From contig SUXN01000015.1 in the NCBI GenBank assembly GCA_015060965.1, positions 1 to 57,882 on the forward strand: 57,882 nucleotides of DNA, written 5' to 3'. The stretch is from Bacteroidales bacterium (GTDB lineage: Bacteria > Bacteroidota > Bacteroidia > Bacteroidales > Bacteroidaceae). Under the pieces are notes generated by a model. It did no database searches, was not told where the DNA came from, and saw only the letters and a program-made list of their open reading frames with translations. Below are positions 47,421 through 56,871 of the stretch, piece by piece (the first letter of the stretch is position 1; every line of letters starts with the position of its first letter). Position numbers and translations under genes: made by a program.

Positions 47421-48713
47421 TCAGCAACTGGCAATCCTCTCTTTCAGGTAGTAGTAGGCAAAGCGGCATTTTGTGCAGTTGTGCAAACGGCAGTATCTGC
47501 GGTCAAGTTGCAGTATCGCCTGTGAATCGGCTGCACATTCAATGGCGATGCCTTTATCCTTCCATTTCCTCACGACGCTGTTCTCTTCACTTTTGAGCTG
47601 GTACAGCAGTTCCTCGGCCTTGCCGCATAGCCCGCTGTCGTTGCGGTGTTTCCCGTATATATATAATATAGGTATAATGGCATTTATTATTATCACATCG
47701 AGTTGGCGCTGCCTCATGTTGCCGCATCCTGTGGTTTCCGTGCCGCCGAAGCAGGCGTGGTTGCTCCAGTAGCCATGTAGGGTGGTGTCAAGGAGTTTGT
47801 AGTAACCGGTTATTGTCTCGCAGGCCGCTATGCTTGAGAAATCAAGGCTTCTCTGCCAATAGAGTGCCGCAATCCTTGCTATGCGCACATGGGGTGTGGC
47901 GCTGCCTGTTCCCCAGGCCTTGTGGTCAATCTCCTTGAGACCGAACTTGTTCTTCAGAAACCTGTACTCCTTTGCAAGCTTGTTGTAGTACTCGCTTGTC
48001 ATTGCCTGTGTACGGTAGTAGTAAGGGATGCTCTCCTCGTCAAGCAGGCCTGCCTGGCCGAACATTATGGCTTCTACCTGCAACAGGTTGTCTCTGTGCT
48101 TGCCTAATGCGTTCAGATCAAGCACTTTTGCCCACTCTTCAAAGATGTCGCCCTGTATGCCGAACCCGAAGCTACGTATTATGATTCTCATGAGTGTCTC
48201 CTCCCATCGTCTGTCGCACAGTGCGTATGTCTTCTCTATTGCAGCGGCCTTCTCTTCAATGCGTTCCACAAGCAGACGCGACAGGTAATTGTGGATGTTT
48301 ATATTGCTCTGTCCTGTAATGGCCGTTACGCATGGCAGGCATCGGCTGTGCTGCTGTGCTTCGGTGAACTCATCGTCAAGCTCCTGTGGGTAGGATATGC
48401 ATAGCTGGTGAACGGCCTCGCCATGCTTCCTTAGTCTCTCGCAGTCATTCTCGATGGTCACGTGCAGTATCACGTTGTCATATCCCTCTTTGCTGTTGCG
48501 CAGCTCCTTCTCCCAATCGCTGCTCCTGTGGTGCAGTATCACGTTCCCGCTCCACTCCTTGTCGCCGATTCTTAACCTTGCGTTACAGAAGAGGTTGCTG
48601 TTTTCGCACTCCTTGCCGGTGTCGATGATCTTTATCTCTTCTCCGCTTGTAGTAATGAGTCTGCTCTTGGGTATAAGCCTGCTCTTCCAGATGTAATGCA
48701 TCACTCCTTTCAT
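47421..48713 (-). CDS. DUF2851-family protein
   Basis: A 430-residue cytoplasmic protein. The N-terminus (MHYIWKSRLIPKSRLITTSG) and WSGNVILHHRSSDWEKE match DUF2851, a Bacteroidetes/Chlorobi family of unknown function. The C-terminus carries a cysteine cluster (CRLHNCTKCRFAYYY), suggesting a metal site. ATG 48713 is chosen; the frame is open further upstream but would run back through the terminator into pgpH. ATG 48701 is also possible. Confidence 0.85.
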   Translation of the reverse strand: MKGVMHYIWKSRLIPKSRLITTSGEEIKIIDTGKECENSNLFCNARLRIGDKEWSGNVILHHRSSDWEKELRNSKEGYDNVILHVTIENDCERLRKHGEAVHQLCISYPQELDDEFTEAQQHSRCLPCVTAITGQSNINIHNYLSRLLVERIEEKAAAIEKTYALCDRRWEETLMRIIIRSFGFGIQGDIFEEWAKVLDLNALGKHRDNLLQVEAIMFGQAGLLDEESIPYYYRTQAMTSEYYNKLAKEYRFLKNKFGLKEIDHKAWGTGSATPHVRIARIAALYWQRSLDFSSIAACETITGYYKLLDTTLHGYWSNHACFGGTETTGCGNMRQRQLDVIIINAIIPILYIYGKHRNDSGLCGKAEELLYQLKSEENSVVRKWKDKGIAIECAADSQAILQLDRRYCRLHNCTKCRFAYYYLKERIASC

Positions 48714-48743
48714 GTCGTTTGCTTTTTGCAGCAAAGAAAAGAC

Positions 48744-48781
48744 GTAAACCCCACCGAAGTCAAATTCTTGGCGGGGTTTAC
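48744..48781 (-). terminator. Intrinsic terminator after the PgpH-like gene
   Basis: A 12-base inverted repeat (48744-48755 and 48770-48781, GTAAACCCCACC/GGCGGGGTTTAC) with T tracts on both sides, so it can act in both directions. It lies 49 bases after the pgpH stop. Confidence 0.82.
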
Positions 48782-48829
48782 TATTCTTTTTTAACAATGT
48801 TTTAGAAAAAGTCCTCTTGAAACGGCTTT

Positions 48830-50890
48830 TTAGCTCTTCTGGTTCTCTTTGGGATAGCTTATTCGTGTGTGGTATATTGCCATAAGCCTCCTTTTGAATA
48901 CATCCTTTATGATGTCTATGTCCTTGAATGTAAGAGGGCTCTTGCTGTAGGTCTTGCTGTCGACCTGCTTGTCGATTATGCTGTCTACCATAGAACATAT
49001 GTTCTCCTCGGTGTACTCCTTGATGCTGTGCGAAGCTGCCTCAACACAGTCGGCCATCATAAGTATCGCCTGTTCGCTGGTTGTGGGCATGGGACCAGGG
49101 TATGTGAAGAGTGTCTCGTCGATCTCCTCGTCGGGGTGGGCATTCTTGTATGATATGTAGAAATAACCGGTCTTTGATAGCCCATGGTGTGTGCTGATGA
49201 AGTTCTGTATGCTCTGTGGCAGGCCCTCATGCTTGGCAATCTCGATACCCTCGGTCACGTGCCTGATGATTATCTGTGCACTCTCTACCTCGCTCAGCGC
49301 GCTGTGCGGGTTGATACCACCGTTCTGGTTCTCGGTAAAGTATATCGGGTTGTTGGTCTTGCCGATGTCATGATAGAGCGCACCGGTGCGCACCAGCAGG
49401 CTGTTGGCGCCTATTGCGCGGGCGCCTTCTGCTGCAAGATTGCTCACCTGTATCGAGTGCTGGAATGTCCCCGGGGCCTCCTGTGACATCTTCAGCAGCA
49501 GTTTGCTGTTGAGGTTCGACAGCTCTATCAGTGTCACGTTCGATACGAAATGGAATGTCTTCTCGAACACTATCATCATCGGGTATGCGATGAGCGTGAG
49601 AAGTGAACTTATTCCAAGATAGAACGGCATCCTTGAACCGACCTGTGACATGTTGCCGGTCTCAATGAGGTTGTAACACAGGTATACCAGCATGTAGGTC
49701 AGGAATGTGATGAGCACGCAACGGAACATCTGCAGGCGTGACTCAAGTTCCTTCATACACAATATCACGCTGCATCCGGCAGTCAGCTGCAGCAGCAGGA
49801 ACTCATACTTCATCACAAGCATTGTAGAGCAGATGAGTATGGTGGTCAGGTGTACCATGAATGCGGTGTGGTTGTTTATGAACAGGCACAGCATCAATGG
49901 GACAATGGCGAAGGGCAACAGGAATACGTTGCCCACGCCGTTGCTTATCATTATACCGAGTATTACAGGGAATGCTGTCGCTGCAAATATCGTAAAGGTA
50001 TATTTGTACGTGTTTGTTATTACCTCGCGCTGGTAGATGTGCAGGTAGGCATGGAGCAGCAGCATCACAATGATGACAAAGAGGATCTGTCCAAAGAAAA
50101 TGTATGTATGGTTCTTGTTCAGTTGGGCATTCTCGGTTTTGCTCATTTCGTTGATGTACGCATTTATTATCTGCGCTGTCTTGTGGTCGACGAGCTCGCC
50201 CGGGTTTATGATCAGCTGTCCCTTCTGTATATTCGCCAATGTGGAGTCTATCTTTTCAATCCTGCTTATGATATCATTGCTGGTGCGTTTGATGTCAAGG
50301 AAATAGTTCGGTTTTATTATGCTGTCCAGCGGGAGTGAGGCGCCCAGCCTTTGCATGAGGGCCTGATTGGATGATACGGCTTTTATGGCGTCGTGGAGTG
50401 GAATGAACTCCTTTGTGCTCTTTGTCTCGGCCCTGTTGCCGTTTATCGATAAGGCCTCGCTATAGTTGTTGTTCTTTATGAACCCTGCATCCTCATCCGA
50501 TATGATTCCATAGTTGTAGAGCTCCTGGAGTTGGCTTGTGAAGTTGTCGGAGTTTGATGTCAGGCTCATGAACCAACCGCTGTTCAGTGTGCTTCTCAGT
50601 TTCTTGACAGCCTGTTTGCCTACCTCGGGGTTGAAAATGAAGTAGGGCTTTGCGGCTTTCTTCGCATTTTCCTGCTCTGTGGCGATGTCGGCATCGGCTT
50701 TGGGGACTTCGAAACTGAATTCGGCGATAAGCTGTTCGTTCTCCCACGGTGTACCCTCCTTGAAACCCAGGCTTGTGCTTTTCTCGCGTGGCATGGTGTA
50801 TGTTATGAAAAGGGTACATATTATCAATAGACAGATGTGGAATATCTGACGTGAGTATCTCCTTATGAAATTCTTGAATTTTTCCATCAT
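48830..50890 (-). CDS. 7TM-HD domain phosphodiesterase (PgpH-like)
   Basis: A 686-residue membrane protein: one N-terminal helix, an extracytoplasmic 7TMR-HDED domain (about 40-260), seven helices (about 270-450) and a C-terminal HD domain with ALYHDIGKTNNP, HSALSEVESAQIIIRHV, STHHG and MMADCVEAASHS. In Listeria PgpH the HD domain degrades cyclic di-AMP; the same activity is likely here. The start may be ATG 50890 or 50887. It is the first of two minus-strand genes but is separated from DUF2851 by a terminator. Confidence 0.9.
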   Translation of the reverse strand: MMEKFKNFIRRYSRQIFHICLLIICTLFITYTMPREKSTSLGFKEGTPWENEQLIAEFSFEVPKADADIATEQENAKKAAKPYFIFNPEVGKQAVKKLRSTLNSGWFMSLTSNSDNFTSQLQELYNYGIISDEDAGFIKNNNYSEALSINGNRAETKSTKEFIPLHDAIKAVSSNQALMQRLGASLPLDSIIKPNYFLDIKRTSNDIISRIEKIDSTLANIQKGQLIINPGELVDHKTAQIINAYINEMSKTENAQLNKNHTYIFFGQILFVIIVMLLLHAYLHIYQREVITNTYKYTFTIFAATAFPVILGIMISNGVGNVFLLPFAIVPLMLCLFINNHTAFMVHLTTILICSTMLVMKYEFLLLQLTAGCSVILCMKELESRLQMFRCVLITFLTYMLVYLCYNLIETGNMSQVGSRMPFYLGISSLLTLIAYPMMIVFEKTFHFVSNVTLIELSNLNSKLLLKMSQEAPGTFQHSIQVSNLAAEGARAIGANSLLVRTGALYHDIGKTNNPIYFTENQNGGINPHSALSEVESAQIIIRHVTEGIEIAKHEGLPQSIQNFISTHHGLSKTGYFYISYKNAHPDEEIDETLFTYPGPMPTTSEQAILMMADCVEAASHSIKEYTEENICSMVDSIIDKQVDSKTYSKSPLTFKDIDIIKDVFKRRLMAIYHTRISYPKENQKS

Positions 50891-50909
50891 TACGGTAGTT
50901 TATAGAGTC

Positions 50910-50917
50910 CAAAAATA
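50910..50917 (-). promoter_or_regulatory. -7 promoter box of the PgpH-like gene
   Basis: On the minus strand TATTTTTG lies 20 bases before the start codon, an exact match to TAnnTTTG. No clear -33 element. Confidence 0.45.
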
Positions 50918-51032
50918 CGAAATTTTTGCAACAACCAAGCATAAAACCGTTTTTTTGCATCTGTAGGCTTCTGCTGACGGTGTCTTTTGTCGGGCTGTGG
51001 CGAATGTGACGTTAAAAATATGTTATATTTAT

Positions 51033-51063
51033 TTTGTTGTCAGCGCAAGTTATGTTAAATTTG
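51033..51063 (+). promoter_or_regulatory. gltX promoter, full Bacteroides consensus
   Basis: TTTG (51033-51036), exactly 19 bases, TAAATTTG (51056-51063). The predicted leader is about 85 bases, which rules out the open frame that extends upstream of ATG 51156. Confidence 0.85.
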
Positions 51064-51155
51064 CATATTGATATATTGTATATTAGGCTTTGTGGGCTTC
51101 AAGGATATTTTGTGCTTTGTTGTCCATTTGGTATCGGTTTGAAAATAATAGAATT

Positions 51156-52673
51156 ATGAGCGAAAGAAAAGTAAGGGTGCGTTTCGCACCGAGTCCTACA
51201 GGCCCGCTCCACATCGGCGGTGTAAGGACAGCATTATATAACTACCTGTTTGCAAAGCAGAATGGCGGCGACCTTGTGTTCCGCATCGAAGATACCGATT
51301 CCAACCGTTTCGTGCCGGGTGCCGAGGAGTATATCCTTGAGTCATTCCGCTGGTTGGGAATCAAGTTCGACGAGGGTGTCAGCTTCGGTGGCAACTATGG
51401 CCCCTATCGCCAGTCGGAGCGCCGTGACATCTACAAGAAGTATGTCCAGGTGCTGCTCGACAACGGCAAGGCATACATTGCTTTTGATACTCCCGAGGAA
51501 CTTGAGGCCAAGCGTGCCGCAATGGATAATTTTCAGTACGATGCATCTACACGCTTGAGCATGCGCAACTCGCTTGCGTTGCCGGCCGAGGAGGTGAAGG
51601 CTCTCATTGAGAGCGGCCACCAGTATGTGGTGCGTTTCAAGGTTGAACCGGGTGAAAAGGTTGTTGTCAACGATATTATCCGCGGCGAGGTTACGATCAA
51701 TTCTTCAATCCTTGACGACAAGGTGCTCTACAAGTCGGCCGACGAGCTGCCTACATACCACCTCGCGAACATTGTAGACGACCACCTCATGGAAATTTCA
51801 CACGTCATCCGCGGTGAGGAGTGGTTGCCTTCGGCTCCGTTGCATGTGCTGCTGTACCGTGCCTTCGGCTGGGAGGATACAATGCCGCGTTTTGCACATC
51901 TGTCGCTTCTGCTCAAGCCCGAGGGCAACGGCAAGCTCAGCAAGCGCGACGGTGACCGTCTGGGCTTCCCCGTGTTCCCGCTCGAGTGGCACGACCCTGC
52001 GAGCGGCGCTGTCTCATCGGGTTTCCGCGAGAGCGACTATCTGCCCGAGGCTGTCATCAACTTTCTGGCTCTCCTGGGCTGGAACCCCGGTGACGACGTT
52101 GAGCTGATGTCGATGGAGGAACTTGTGAAGAAGTTCGACCTCTCGAAGTGCAGCAAGGCCGGCGCACGTTTCGATTACAAGAAGATGGTTTGGTTCAACC
52201 ACGAATATATATTGCAGAAGCCTGACAGCGAGATAGCGGCTCTGTTCATGCCTGTCGTTGAGGCTCACGGCATAAGCACCACACCCGAATTCCTCGAGAA
52301 GGTGGTGTCCCTGATGAAGGGACGTGTGAACTTCGTGCATGAACTCTGGGATGCCTGCAGTTTCTATTTTGTAGCCCCCACAGAGTATGACGAGAAGACT
52401 GCGAAGAAACGTTGGAAGGAGGATTCTGCACAGAAAATGGGCGAGCTTGCCGCTTTGCTCGAGAGTCTCGAGGATTTCTCTGTCGAGAGTCAGGATGCAG
52501 CCGTGCACCAGTGGATTGAGGCCAAGGGCTACGGAATGGGCGAGATTATGAACGCTTTCCGTCTTGCGCTCGTGGGCGAGGGTAAGGGCCCGCAGATGTT
52601 CGACATCTCGGGGCCCATCGGCAAGGAAGAGACTCTTGCACGCCTCAAGAGGGCTATTGAAGTTTTAGGATAA
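51156..52673 (+). CDS. gltX: Glutamyl-tRNA synthetase
   Basis: A 505-residue class I synthetase. The HIGH-type motif is [20 protein letters not shown], the KMSKS-type loop is [15 protein letters not shown], and the C-terminal anticodon-binding helical region is complete. It charges tRNA-Glu. The start [17 protein letters not shown] fits the family and lies after the promoter. It heads a plus-strand operon with waaA, which begins 25 bases downstream. Confidence 0.96.
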   Translation: MSERKVRVRFAPSPTGPLHIGGVRTALYNYLFAKQNGGDLVFRIEDTDSNRFVPGAEEYILESFRWLGIKFDEGVSFGGNYGPYRQSERRDIYKKYVQVLLDNGKAYIAFDTPEELEAKRAAMDNFQYDASTRLSMRNSLALPAEEVKALIESGHQYVVRFKVEPGEKVVVNDIIRGEVTINSSILDDKVLYKSADELPTYHLANIVDDHLMEISHVIRGEEWLPSAPLHVLLYRAFGWEDTMPRFAHLSLLLKPEGNGKLSKRDGDRLGFPVFPLEWHDPASGAVSSGFRESDYLPEAVINFLALLGWNPGDDVELMSMEELVKKFDLSKCSKAGARFDYKKMVWFNHEYILQKPDSEIAALFMPVVEAHGISTTPEFLEKVVSLMKGRVNFVHELWDACSFYFVAPTEYDEKTAKKRWKEDSAQKMGELAALLESLEDFSVESQDAAVHQWIEAKGYGMGEIMNAFRLALVGEGKGPQMFDISGPIGKEETLARLKRAIEVLG

Positions 52674-52698
52674 CACCGGTTCGTCTAAAATTCTTGAA

Positions 52699-53922
52699 AT
52701 GTACACTTTAGGTATATATCTATATGCAGCCTTGGTCCGTCTGGCAGCGCTCTTCGGACACAAAAAGGCAAAGCTTATGCTTGAGGGACACAAGGAGATA
52801 TTTTCTGTTCTCAAGGAGAAGGTAAAGCCGGGCAGCGAGTATGTGTGGTTCCATGCATCTTCTCTGGGTGAATTTGAGCAGGGGCGTCCTATGATAGAGA
52901 AACTGCGTGCCGAACATCCCGAGTACCGTGTGGTGCTGACATTCTTCTCGCCGTCGGGTTACAAACCTGCAAAGAATTACCAGCAGGCCGATATAGTATG
53001 TTATCTTCCTTTTGATACAAAGAAGAATGTGAAGCGCTTCCTTGATATTCTGCAGCCTAAGATGGCGTTCTTCATCAAGTATGAGTTCTGGATGAACTTC
53101 CTCGGTGAACTCAAGAAGAGGGATATCCCCACATACAGTGTCTCTTCAATCTTCCGTAAGGAACAGACATTCTTCAAGCCTTGGGGTGGCCGTTACCGTA
53201 TGTCGCTCCATTCGTTCACTCATCTTTTTGTACAGAATGAACAGTCAAAACAGCTGCTCTGTTCTATTAACATCAAGAACGTGACGGTGGTGGGTGATAC
53301 CCGTTTCGACCGTGTGATAAAGATTCTTGAGCAGGCGCGCCAGTTGCCTCTCATTGATGCTTTTGTCGAGGGCGAGAGGAAAATCTTCGTTGTCGGCAGT
53401 TCCTGGGGGCAGGACGAGTCAATATATATGTCCTATTTCAATGCCCATAAGGAGTGGAAGCTTATAATCGCCTCTCACGAGGTGAACGAGGAGAGGGTGG
53501 CAAGCATCGTCAAACAGTATTCGGGCAGATGCGTGCGCTACAGTAATGCAACAATCGAGGAGGTCCGTGATGCCGACTGTCTTGTCGTAGACTGCTACGG
53601 TCTGCTTTCGTCAATATACCGCTATGGTGATGTTGCATACGTGGGCGGTGGCTTCGGCGTGGGTATCCACAATGTGCTTGAGGCTGCGGTGTATGGCATT
53701 CCGGTGCTCTTCGGGCCCAACAACCGTAAGTTTCAGGAGGCGCAGCAGCTTAAGGCCTGCGGTGGTGGAATAGAGATTGTCGGTATCAATGACGTTGCCG
53801 AGGTCATGGACCGCTTTGCGTCCGATGCAGCGGCCCTTGAGGCTGCAGGCAAGGCTGCCGGTGATTATGTGGCCAGCAATGCAGGTGCTTCGGCAAAAAT
53901 ATTCAAGGCGTTGGGTCTGTGA
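52699..53922 (+). CDS. waaA: Kdo transferase (3-deoxy-D-manno-octulosonate transferase)
   Basis: A 407-residue glycosyltransferase anchored by an N-terminal hydrophobic helix. It adds Kdo to lipid A precursor at the inner membrane. The conserved signs are VWFHASSLGEFEQGRPMIE, LTFFSPSGYKP, FFIKYEFWMNFL and the donor-site segment AYVGGGFGVGIHNVLEAA. The length is typical. Located between gltX and mdh. Confidence 0.94.
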   Translation: MYTLGIYLYAALVRLAALFGHKKAKLMLEGHKEIFSVLKEKVKPGSEYVWFHASSLGEFEQGRPMIEKLRAEHPEYRVVLTFFSPSGYKPAKNYQQADIVCYLPFDTKKNVKRFLDILQPKMAFFIKYEFWMNFLGELKKRDIPTYSVSSIFRKEQTFFKPWGGRYRMSLHSFTHLFVQNEQSKQLLCSINIKNVTVVGDTRFDRVIKILEQARQLPLIDAFVEGERKIFVVGSSWGQDESIYMSYFNAHKEWKLIIASHEVNEERVASIVKQYSGRCVRYSNATIEEVRDADCLVVDCYGLLSSIYRYGDVAYVGGGFGVGIHNVLEAAVYGIPVLFGPNNRKFQEAQQLKACGGGIEIVGINDVAEVMDRFASDAAALEAAGKAAGDYVASNAGASAKIFKALGL

Positions 53923-53982
53923 TGTGGTCTTATTTATTATTGGGAATATATATAACATAATAACCTTTTTAAATTTAAAGTT

Positions 53983-54975
53983 ATGAAGTATTTGACAAAC
54001 GAGAAATTGGTGATTGTCGGCGCAGCCGGTATGATCGGTTCAAACATGGCACAGTCGGCTCTTATGATGGGTCTTACAACAAACTTGTGTCTTTATGACG
54101 TGTTCTCTCCAGAGGGCGTTGCCGAGGAGATGCGCCAGAGTGGCTTCGATGATGTAAACATTACAGCTACAACAGACGTTGCCGAGGCTTTCAAGGATGC
54201 AAAGTATATCATCTCTTCGGGTGGTGCTCCACGTAAGGAGGGCATGACACGTGAGGACCTCTTGGCTGGTAACTGCAAGATTGCCGAGGAGCTCGGTAAG
54301 AACATCAAGACATACTGCCCTGACGTTAAGCATGTTGTTATCATCTTCAATCCTGCCGACCTTACAGGTCTTGTAACTCTCCTTTACTCAGGTTTGAAAC
54401 CGGGTCAGGTTACAACTCTCGCTGGTCTTGACTCAACACGCTTGCAGAATGCTCTTGCAAAGAAGTTCGGTGTGATGATGAAGGATGTTACAGGTTGCGC
54501 CACCTACGGTGGCCACGGCGAGCAGATGGCTGTATTCGGCAGTGCTGTAAAGATTGCCGGCAAGCCTCTGACCGACCTCATCGGTACAGCAGAGTTCCCC
54601 GCTGAGGAGTGGGAGCAGATGAAGAAGGACGTTACACAGGGCGGTGCAGCCATCATCAAGCTTCGTGGCCGTTCATCATTCCAGAGTCCGTCTTACCTTT
54701 CAGTTGAGATGATACGTTCAGTTATGGGTGGTGAGACATTCCGTTATCCTGCCGGTACATACGTTTCTAACGAGAAGTACGACCACATCATGATGGCAAT
54801 GGACACAGTCCTCGATGCCAACGGTTGCTCATACAAGATGCCGGTAGGTACTCCTGAGGAGATTGCTAAGCTCGATGCAAGCTACGAGCACCTTTGCAAG
54901 ATGCGTGACGAGCTCGTTACTTTGAACATCGTTCCTGCGATTTCAGAGTGGAGCAGCATCAACCCTAACCTCTAA
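53983..54975 (+). CDS. mdh: Malate dehydrogenase (lactate/malate dehydrogenase family)
   Basis: A 330-residue NAD-dependent enzyme with the Rossmann start KLVIVGAAGMIGSNMAQSALM, the loop SSGGAPRKEGMTREDLL and the substrate/catalytic region DVTGCATYGGHGEQM. It interconverts malate and oxaloacetate, in anaerobes the reductive branch to succinate. The AxxGMIG NAD loop and insertions mark the Bacteroidetes type. Codon use (gct, aca, ctc, gttacaca) suggests high expression. It ends at a strong terminator. Confidence 0.92.
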   Translation: MKYLTNEKLVIVGAAGMIGSNMAQSALMMGLTTNLCLYDVFSPEGVAEEMRQSGFDDVNITATTDVAEAFKDAKYIISSGGAPRKEGMTREDLLAGNCKIAEELGKNIKTYCPDVKHVVIIFNPADLTGLVTLLYSGLKPGQVTTLAGLDSTRLQNALAKKFGVMMKDVTGCATYGGHGEQMAVFGSAVKIAGKPLTDLIGTAEFPAEEWEQMKKDVTQGGAAIIKLRGRSSFQSPSYLSVEMIRSVMGGETFRYPAGTYVSNEKYDHIMMAMDTVLDANGCSYKMPVGTPEEIAKLDASYEHLCKMRDELVTLNIVPAISEWSSINPNL

Positions 54976-55001
54976 TCTCGGGTAATCGCTTTTATAATGT
55001 T

Positions 55002-55031
55002 ACGGGAGCGCGTGCGCTCCCGTACTTTTTT
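55002..55031 (+). terminator. Intrinsic terminator after mdh
   Basis: ACGGGAGCGC (55002-55011) and GCGCTCCCGT (55014-55023) pair, followed by AC and seven T bases. Confidence 0.92.
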
Positions 55032-55136
55032 GTAGCTATGGTAACTGTGTGCATTCCCTTTGCCCGGGCTATCATAGTCACATTAGCCTCCTTTCCGCGC
55101 TTTTTTGTCCTTTTGTGTAAAAAGTATCTCAAAAGT

Positions 55137-55167
55137 TTTGTCATTTAAGAAATTGTATCTACTTTTG
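55137..55167 (+). promoter_or_regulatory. rpsU promoter, full Bacteroides consensus
   Basis: TTTG (55137-55140), exactly 19 bases, TACTTTTG (55160-55167). The leader is about 50 bases, AT-rich and unstructured. Confidence 0.85.
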
Positions 55168-55222
55168 CGCTGCATTTTGTGTAATGTAGAAAATAATATA
55201 AACTAAATAAATAAAATAGGAA

Positions 55223-55414
55223 ATGATTGTAGTACCTGTTAAGGAGGGCGAGAACATTGAGAGAGCTCTCAAAAAATTCAAGAGAAAATTCGAGAAGACC
55301 GGTGTAGTTAAGGAGTTGCGCGCTCGTCAGCAGTTTGACAAGCCTTCAGTTCTCAAGAGACTGAAGATGGAGCACGCTATCTATGTTCAGAAGCTTCGTG
55401 CAAACGAGGAATAA
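55223..55414 (+). CDS. rpsU: 30S ribosomal protein S21
   Basis: A 63-residue basic protein starting MIVVPVKEGENIERALKKFK, the normal S21 start, with the helix FKRKFEKTGVVKELRARQQF. S21 sits by the 3' end of 16S rRNA near the mRNA platform. Together with xer and hpf downstream, it forms a short co-directional group with a 103-base gap, which holds a striking hairpin at the xer start. Confidence 0.96.
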   Translation: MIVVPVKEGENIERALKKFKRKFEKTGVVKELRARQQFDKPSVLKRLKMEHAIYVQKLRANEE

Positions 55415-55477
55415 GAAACAATCTGAATAATTCTTAAAAACCGGATATTTTTCTTGTTTTTTAGACTAAAGTGATTT

Positions 55478-55519
55478 ATATTCGTTGCCGAAAGATACTT
55501 TTCTTTCGGCAACGAATAT
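55478..55519 (+). promoter_or_regulatory. Perfect 18-bp hairpin covering the xer start codon
   Basis: The arm 55478-55495 (ATATTCGTTGCCGAAAGA) is the exact reverse complement of 55502-55519, with a 6-base loop (TACTTT). The first two bases of the ATG at 55518 are in the right arm and a T-G pair could add the third. There is no T tract after it, so it is not a normal intrinsic terminator. It would hide the translation start of xer. Confidence 0.9.
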
Positions 55520-56408
55520 GTTTATAGATTCATTTATCGGGTATCTCAAGGCTGAGAGGAACTACTCGGCGCATACGTTAAGGGCGTATGCCGGTGACCT
55601 CCGCTCCTTTGAGGCGTTCATGGCCCGCATGGATGAGTCTATTGATTTTTTCAATGCCGATGCCGATGTGGTGCGTGCCTGGGTGGCAGCGCTGATGGAT
55701 GAGGGTGCTGCCCCTTCGTCGGTGTGCCGCAAGCTCAGCGCCCTGCGCAGCTTCTACTCTTTCCACCGCACGGCCGATGCGTCGCTCTCCAACCCGGCGG
55801 CTCCTATGCAGGGGCCCAAGCGCAGGAAGAAACTGCCGGTATTCCTCAAGGAGAGTGAGATGAATGAGCTCATCGATGAGGTGCAGTTCGGCGAGGGGTA
55901 TACGGCGTGCCGTGACAGGATGGCGCTTATCTTCTTCTACGAGACGGGAGTGCGCTTGTCGGAACTGGTAGGGCTCAATGTCGATGACATTGACCTCGGC
56001 GCTTCGGTGGTAAAGGTTGTGGGCAAACGCAATAAAGAGCGTGTGATACCTTTTGCAAAGGAACTGAAAACCGAGCTGGAGCGTTATCTTGGGGTTAGGG
56101 AGCAGTTTGCCGGATGCAGTTCCGGGGCATTGTTCCTCTCGTCTCGCGGCGGACGCATAAGCAACTCCCAGGTCTACCGTATGGTGGGCGGACGTCTGTC
56201 GACGGTTACCTCGGTAAAGAAGAAGAGTCCGCACGTGCTGCGCCACACATTCGCCACGGCAATGCTCAACAACGAGGCTGAGATTGGGGCGGTAAAAGAG
56301 TTGCTCGGTCACGAGAGGCTTGCGACAACCGAGATTTATACGCACCTCACATTCGAGGAATTGAGACGATTTTATGATAAGGCTCATCCACGGGCCGGTA
56401 ATAACTAA
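55518..56408 (+). CDS. Tyrosine recombinase XerC/XerD type
   Basis: A 296-residue site-specific recombinase. The N-terminal SAM-like core-binding domain (SFIGYLKAERNYSAHTLRAYAGDL) and the catalytic set Arg in ETGVRLSELVGL, Lys in VVGKRNKERVI, HVLRHTFATAML, LLGHERLATTEIYTHLT are all there, with Tyr near the end as nucleophile. It probably resolves chromosome dimers at dif. ATG 55518 matches the family start, although it lies in an 18-bp hairpin. Neighbours rpsU and hpf support a chromosomal housekeeping copy. Confidence 0.92.
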   Translation: MFIDSFIGYLKAERNYSAHTLRAYAGDLRSFEAFMARMDESIDFFNADADVVRAWVAALMDEGAAPSSVCRKLSALRSFYSFHRTADASLSNPAAPMQGPKRRKKLPVFLKESEMNELIDEVQFGEGYTACRDRMALIFFYETGVRLSELVGLNVDDIDLGASVVKVVGKRNKERVIPFAKELKTELERYLGVREQFAGCSSGALFLSSRGGRISNSQVYRMVGGRLSTVTSVKKKSPHVLRHTFATAMLNNEAEIGAVKELLGHERLATTEIYTHLTFEELRRFYDKAHPRAGNN

Positions 56409-56426
56409 ATAATAGGAGGAAATATT

Positions 56427-56714
56427 ATGGAGACAAGAATTCAGGCGGTTCATTTCGACGCATCACAACAGTTGGTGGAGTTCGTAGAGAAAAAGGTTGC
56501 GAAATTCGAGAAGCTTTGCGAGGGTGCTACTGCTCTTGACGTGAACATGAAGCTGATTAAGCCCGAGACAGCGATGAACAAAGAGGTTGCCCTCCGTTTG
56601 TCAACAGGCAATGGCGAGCTCTTTGCCTCAAAGGTGAGCGATACTTTTGAGGATGCATTGCTTGGCGCTATTGATGCAATCAAAGTACAGATTGAGAAGG
56701 CCCGCAACAAATAG
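56427..56714 (+). CDS. hpf: Short ribosome hibernation-promoting factor (HPF/YfiA)
   Basis: A 95-residue protein of the short HPF class: METRIQAVHFDASQQLVEFVEKKV, a conserved lysine-rich helix and a C-terminal helix (FEDALLGAIDAIKVQIEKA). It binds the 30S decoding site and silences ribosomes in stationary phase. AGGAGG (56414-56419) lies 7 bases before ATG 56427, an unusually good Shine-Dalgarno for this genome. It lies 18 bases after xer and ends at a terminator. Confidence 0.94.
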   Translation: METRIQAVHFDASQQLVEFVEKKVAKFEKLCEGATALDVNMKLIKPETAMNKEVALRLSTGNGELFASKVSDTFEDALLGAIDAIKVQIEKARNK

Positions 56715-56738
56715 TGCGTGTCTCTTGGCGGAATATAT

Positions 56739-56773
56739 GCAAGGGTGGCCTTTGGGCCGCCCTTGCTGTTTTA
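56739..56773 (+). terminator. Intrinsic terminator after hpf
   Basis: GCAAGGGTGGCC (56739-56750) pairs with GGCCGCCCTTGC (56755-56766), one G-U pair, loop TTTG, followed by TGTTTT. Confidence 0.9.
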
Positions 56774-56821
56774 GTTAAAAAATAAAATGTAGATTGTCCG
56801 TCTAAAAAAAGAGTTGTATTG

Positions 56822-56854
56822 ATTGTATAAAATTAATGAAAAACAATATTTTTG
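56822..56854 (+). promoter_or_regulatory. Promoter of the right-end accessory locus
   Basis: ATTG (56822-56825), 21 bases, TATTTTTG (56847-56854). Transcription would start near 56861, a few bases upstream of an AGGAGG sequence. Confidence 0.6.
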
Positions 56855-56871
56855 CAACGAAAAGGAGGAAA

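Noticed and set aside
48714..48998. N-terminal extension of the DUF2851 gene
   Set aside because: It would run through the terminator at 48744-48781 and overlap the PgpH-like gene; the family start is at 48713 or 48701.
55578..56453. 291-codon minus-strand frame opposite xer
   Set aside because: It is a shadow of the xer gene, which has all catalytic motifs. Similar long antisense frames at 28916-29608 and 5921-6388 were rejected for the same reason.
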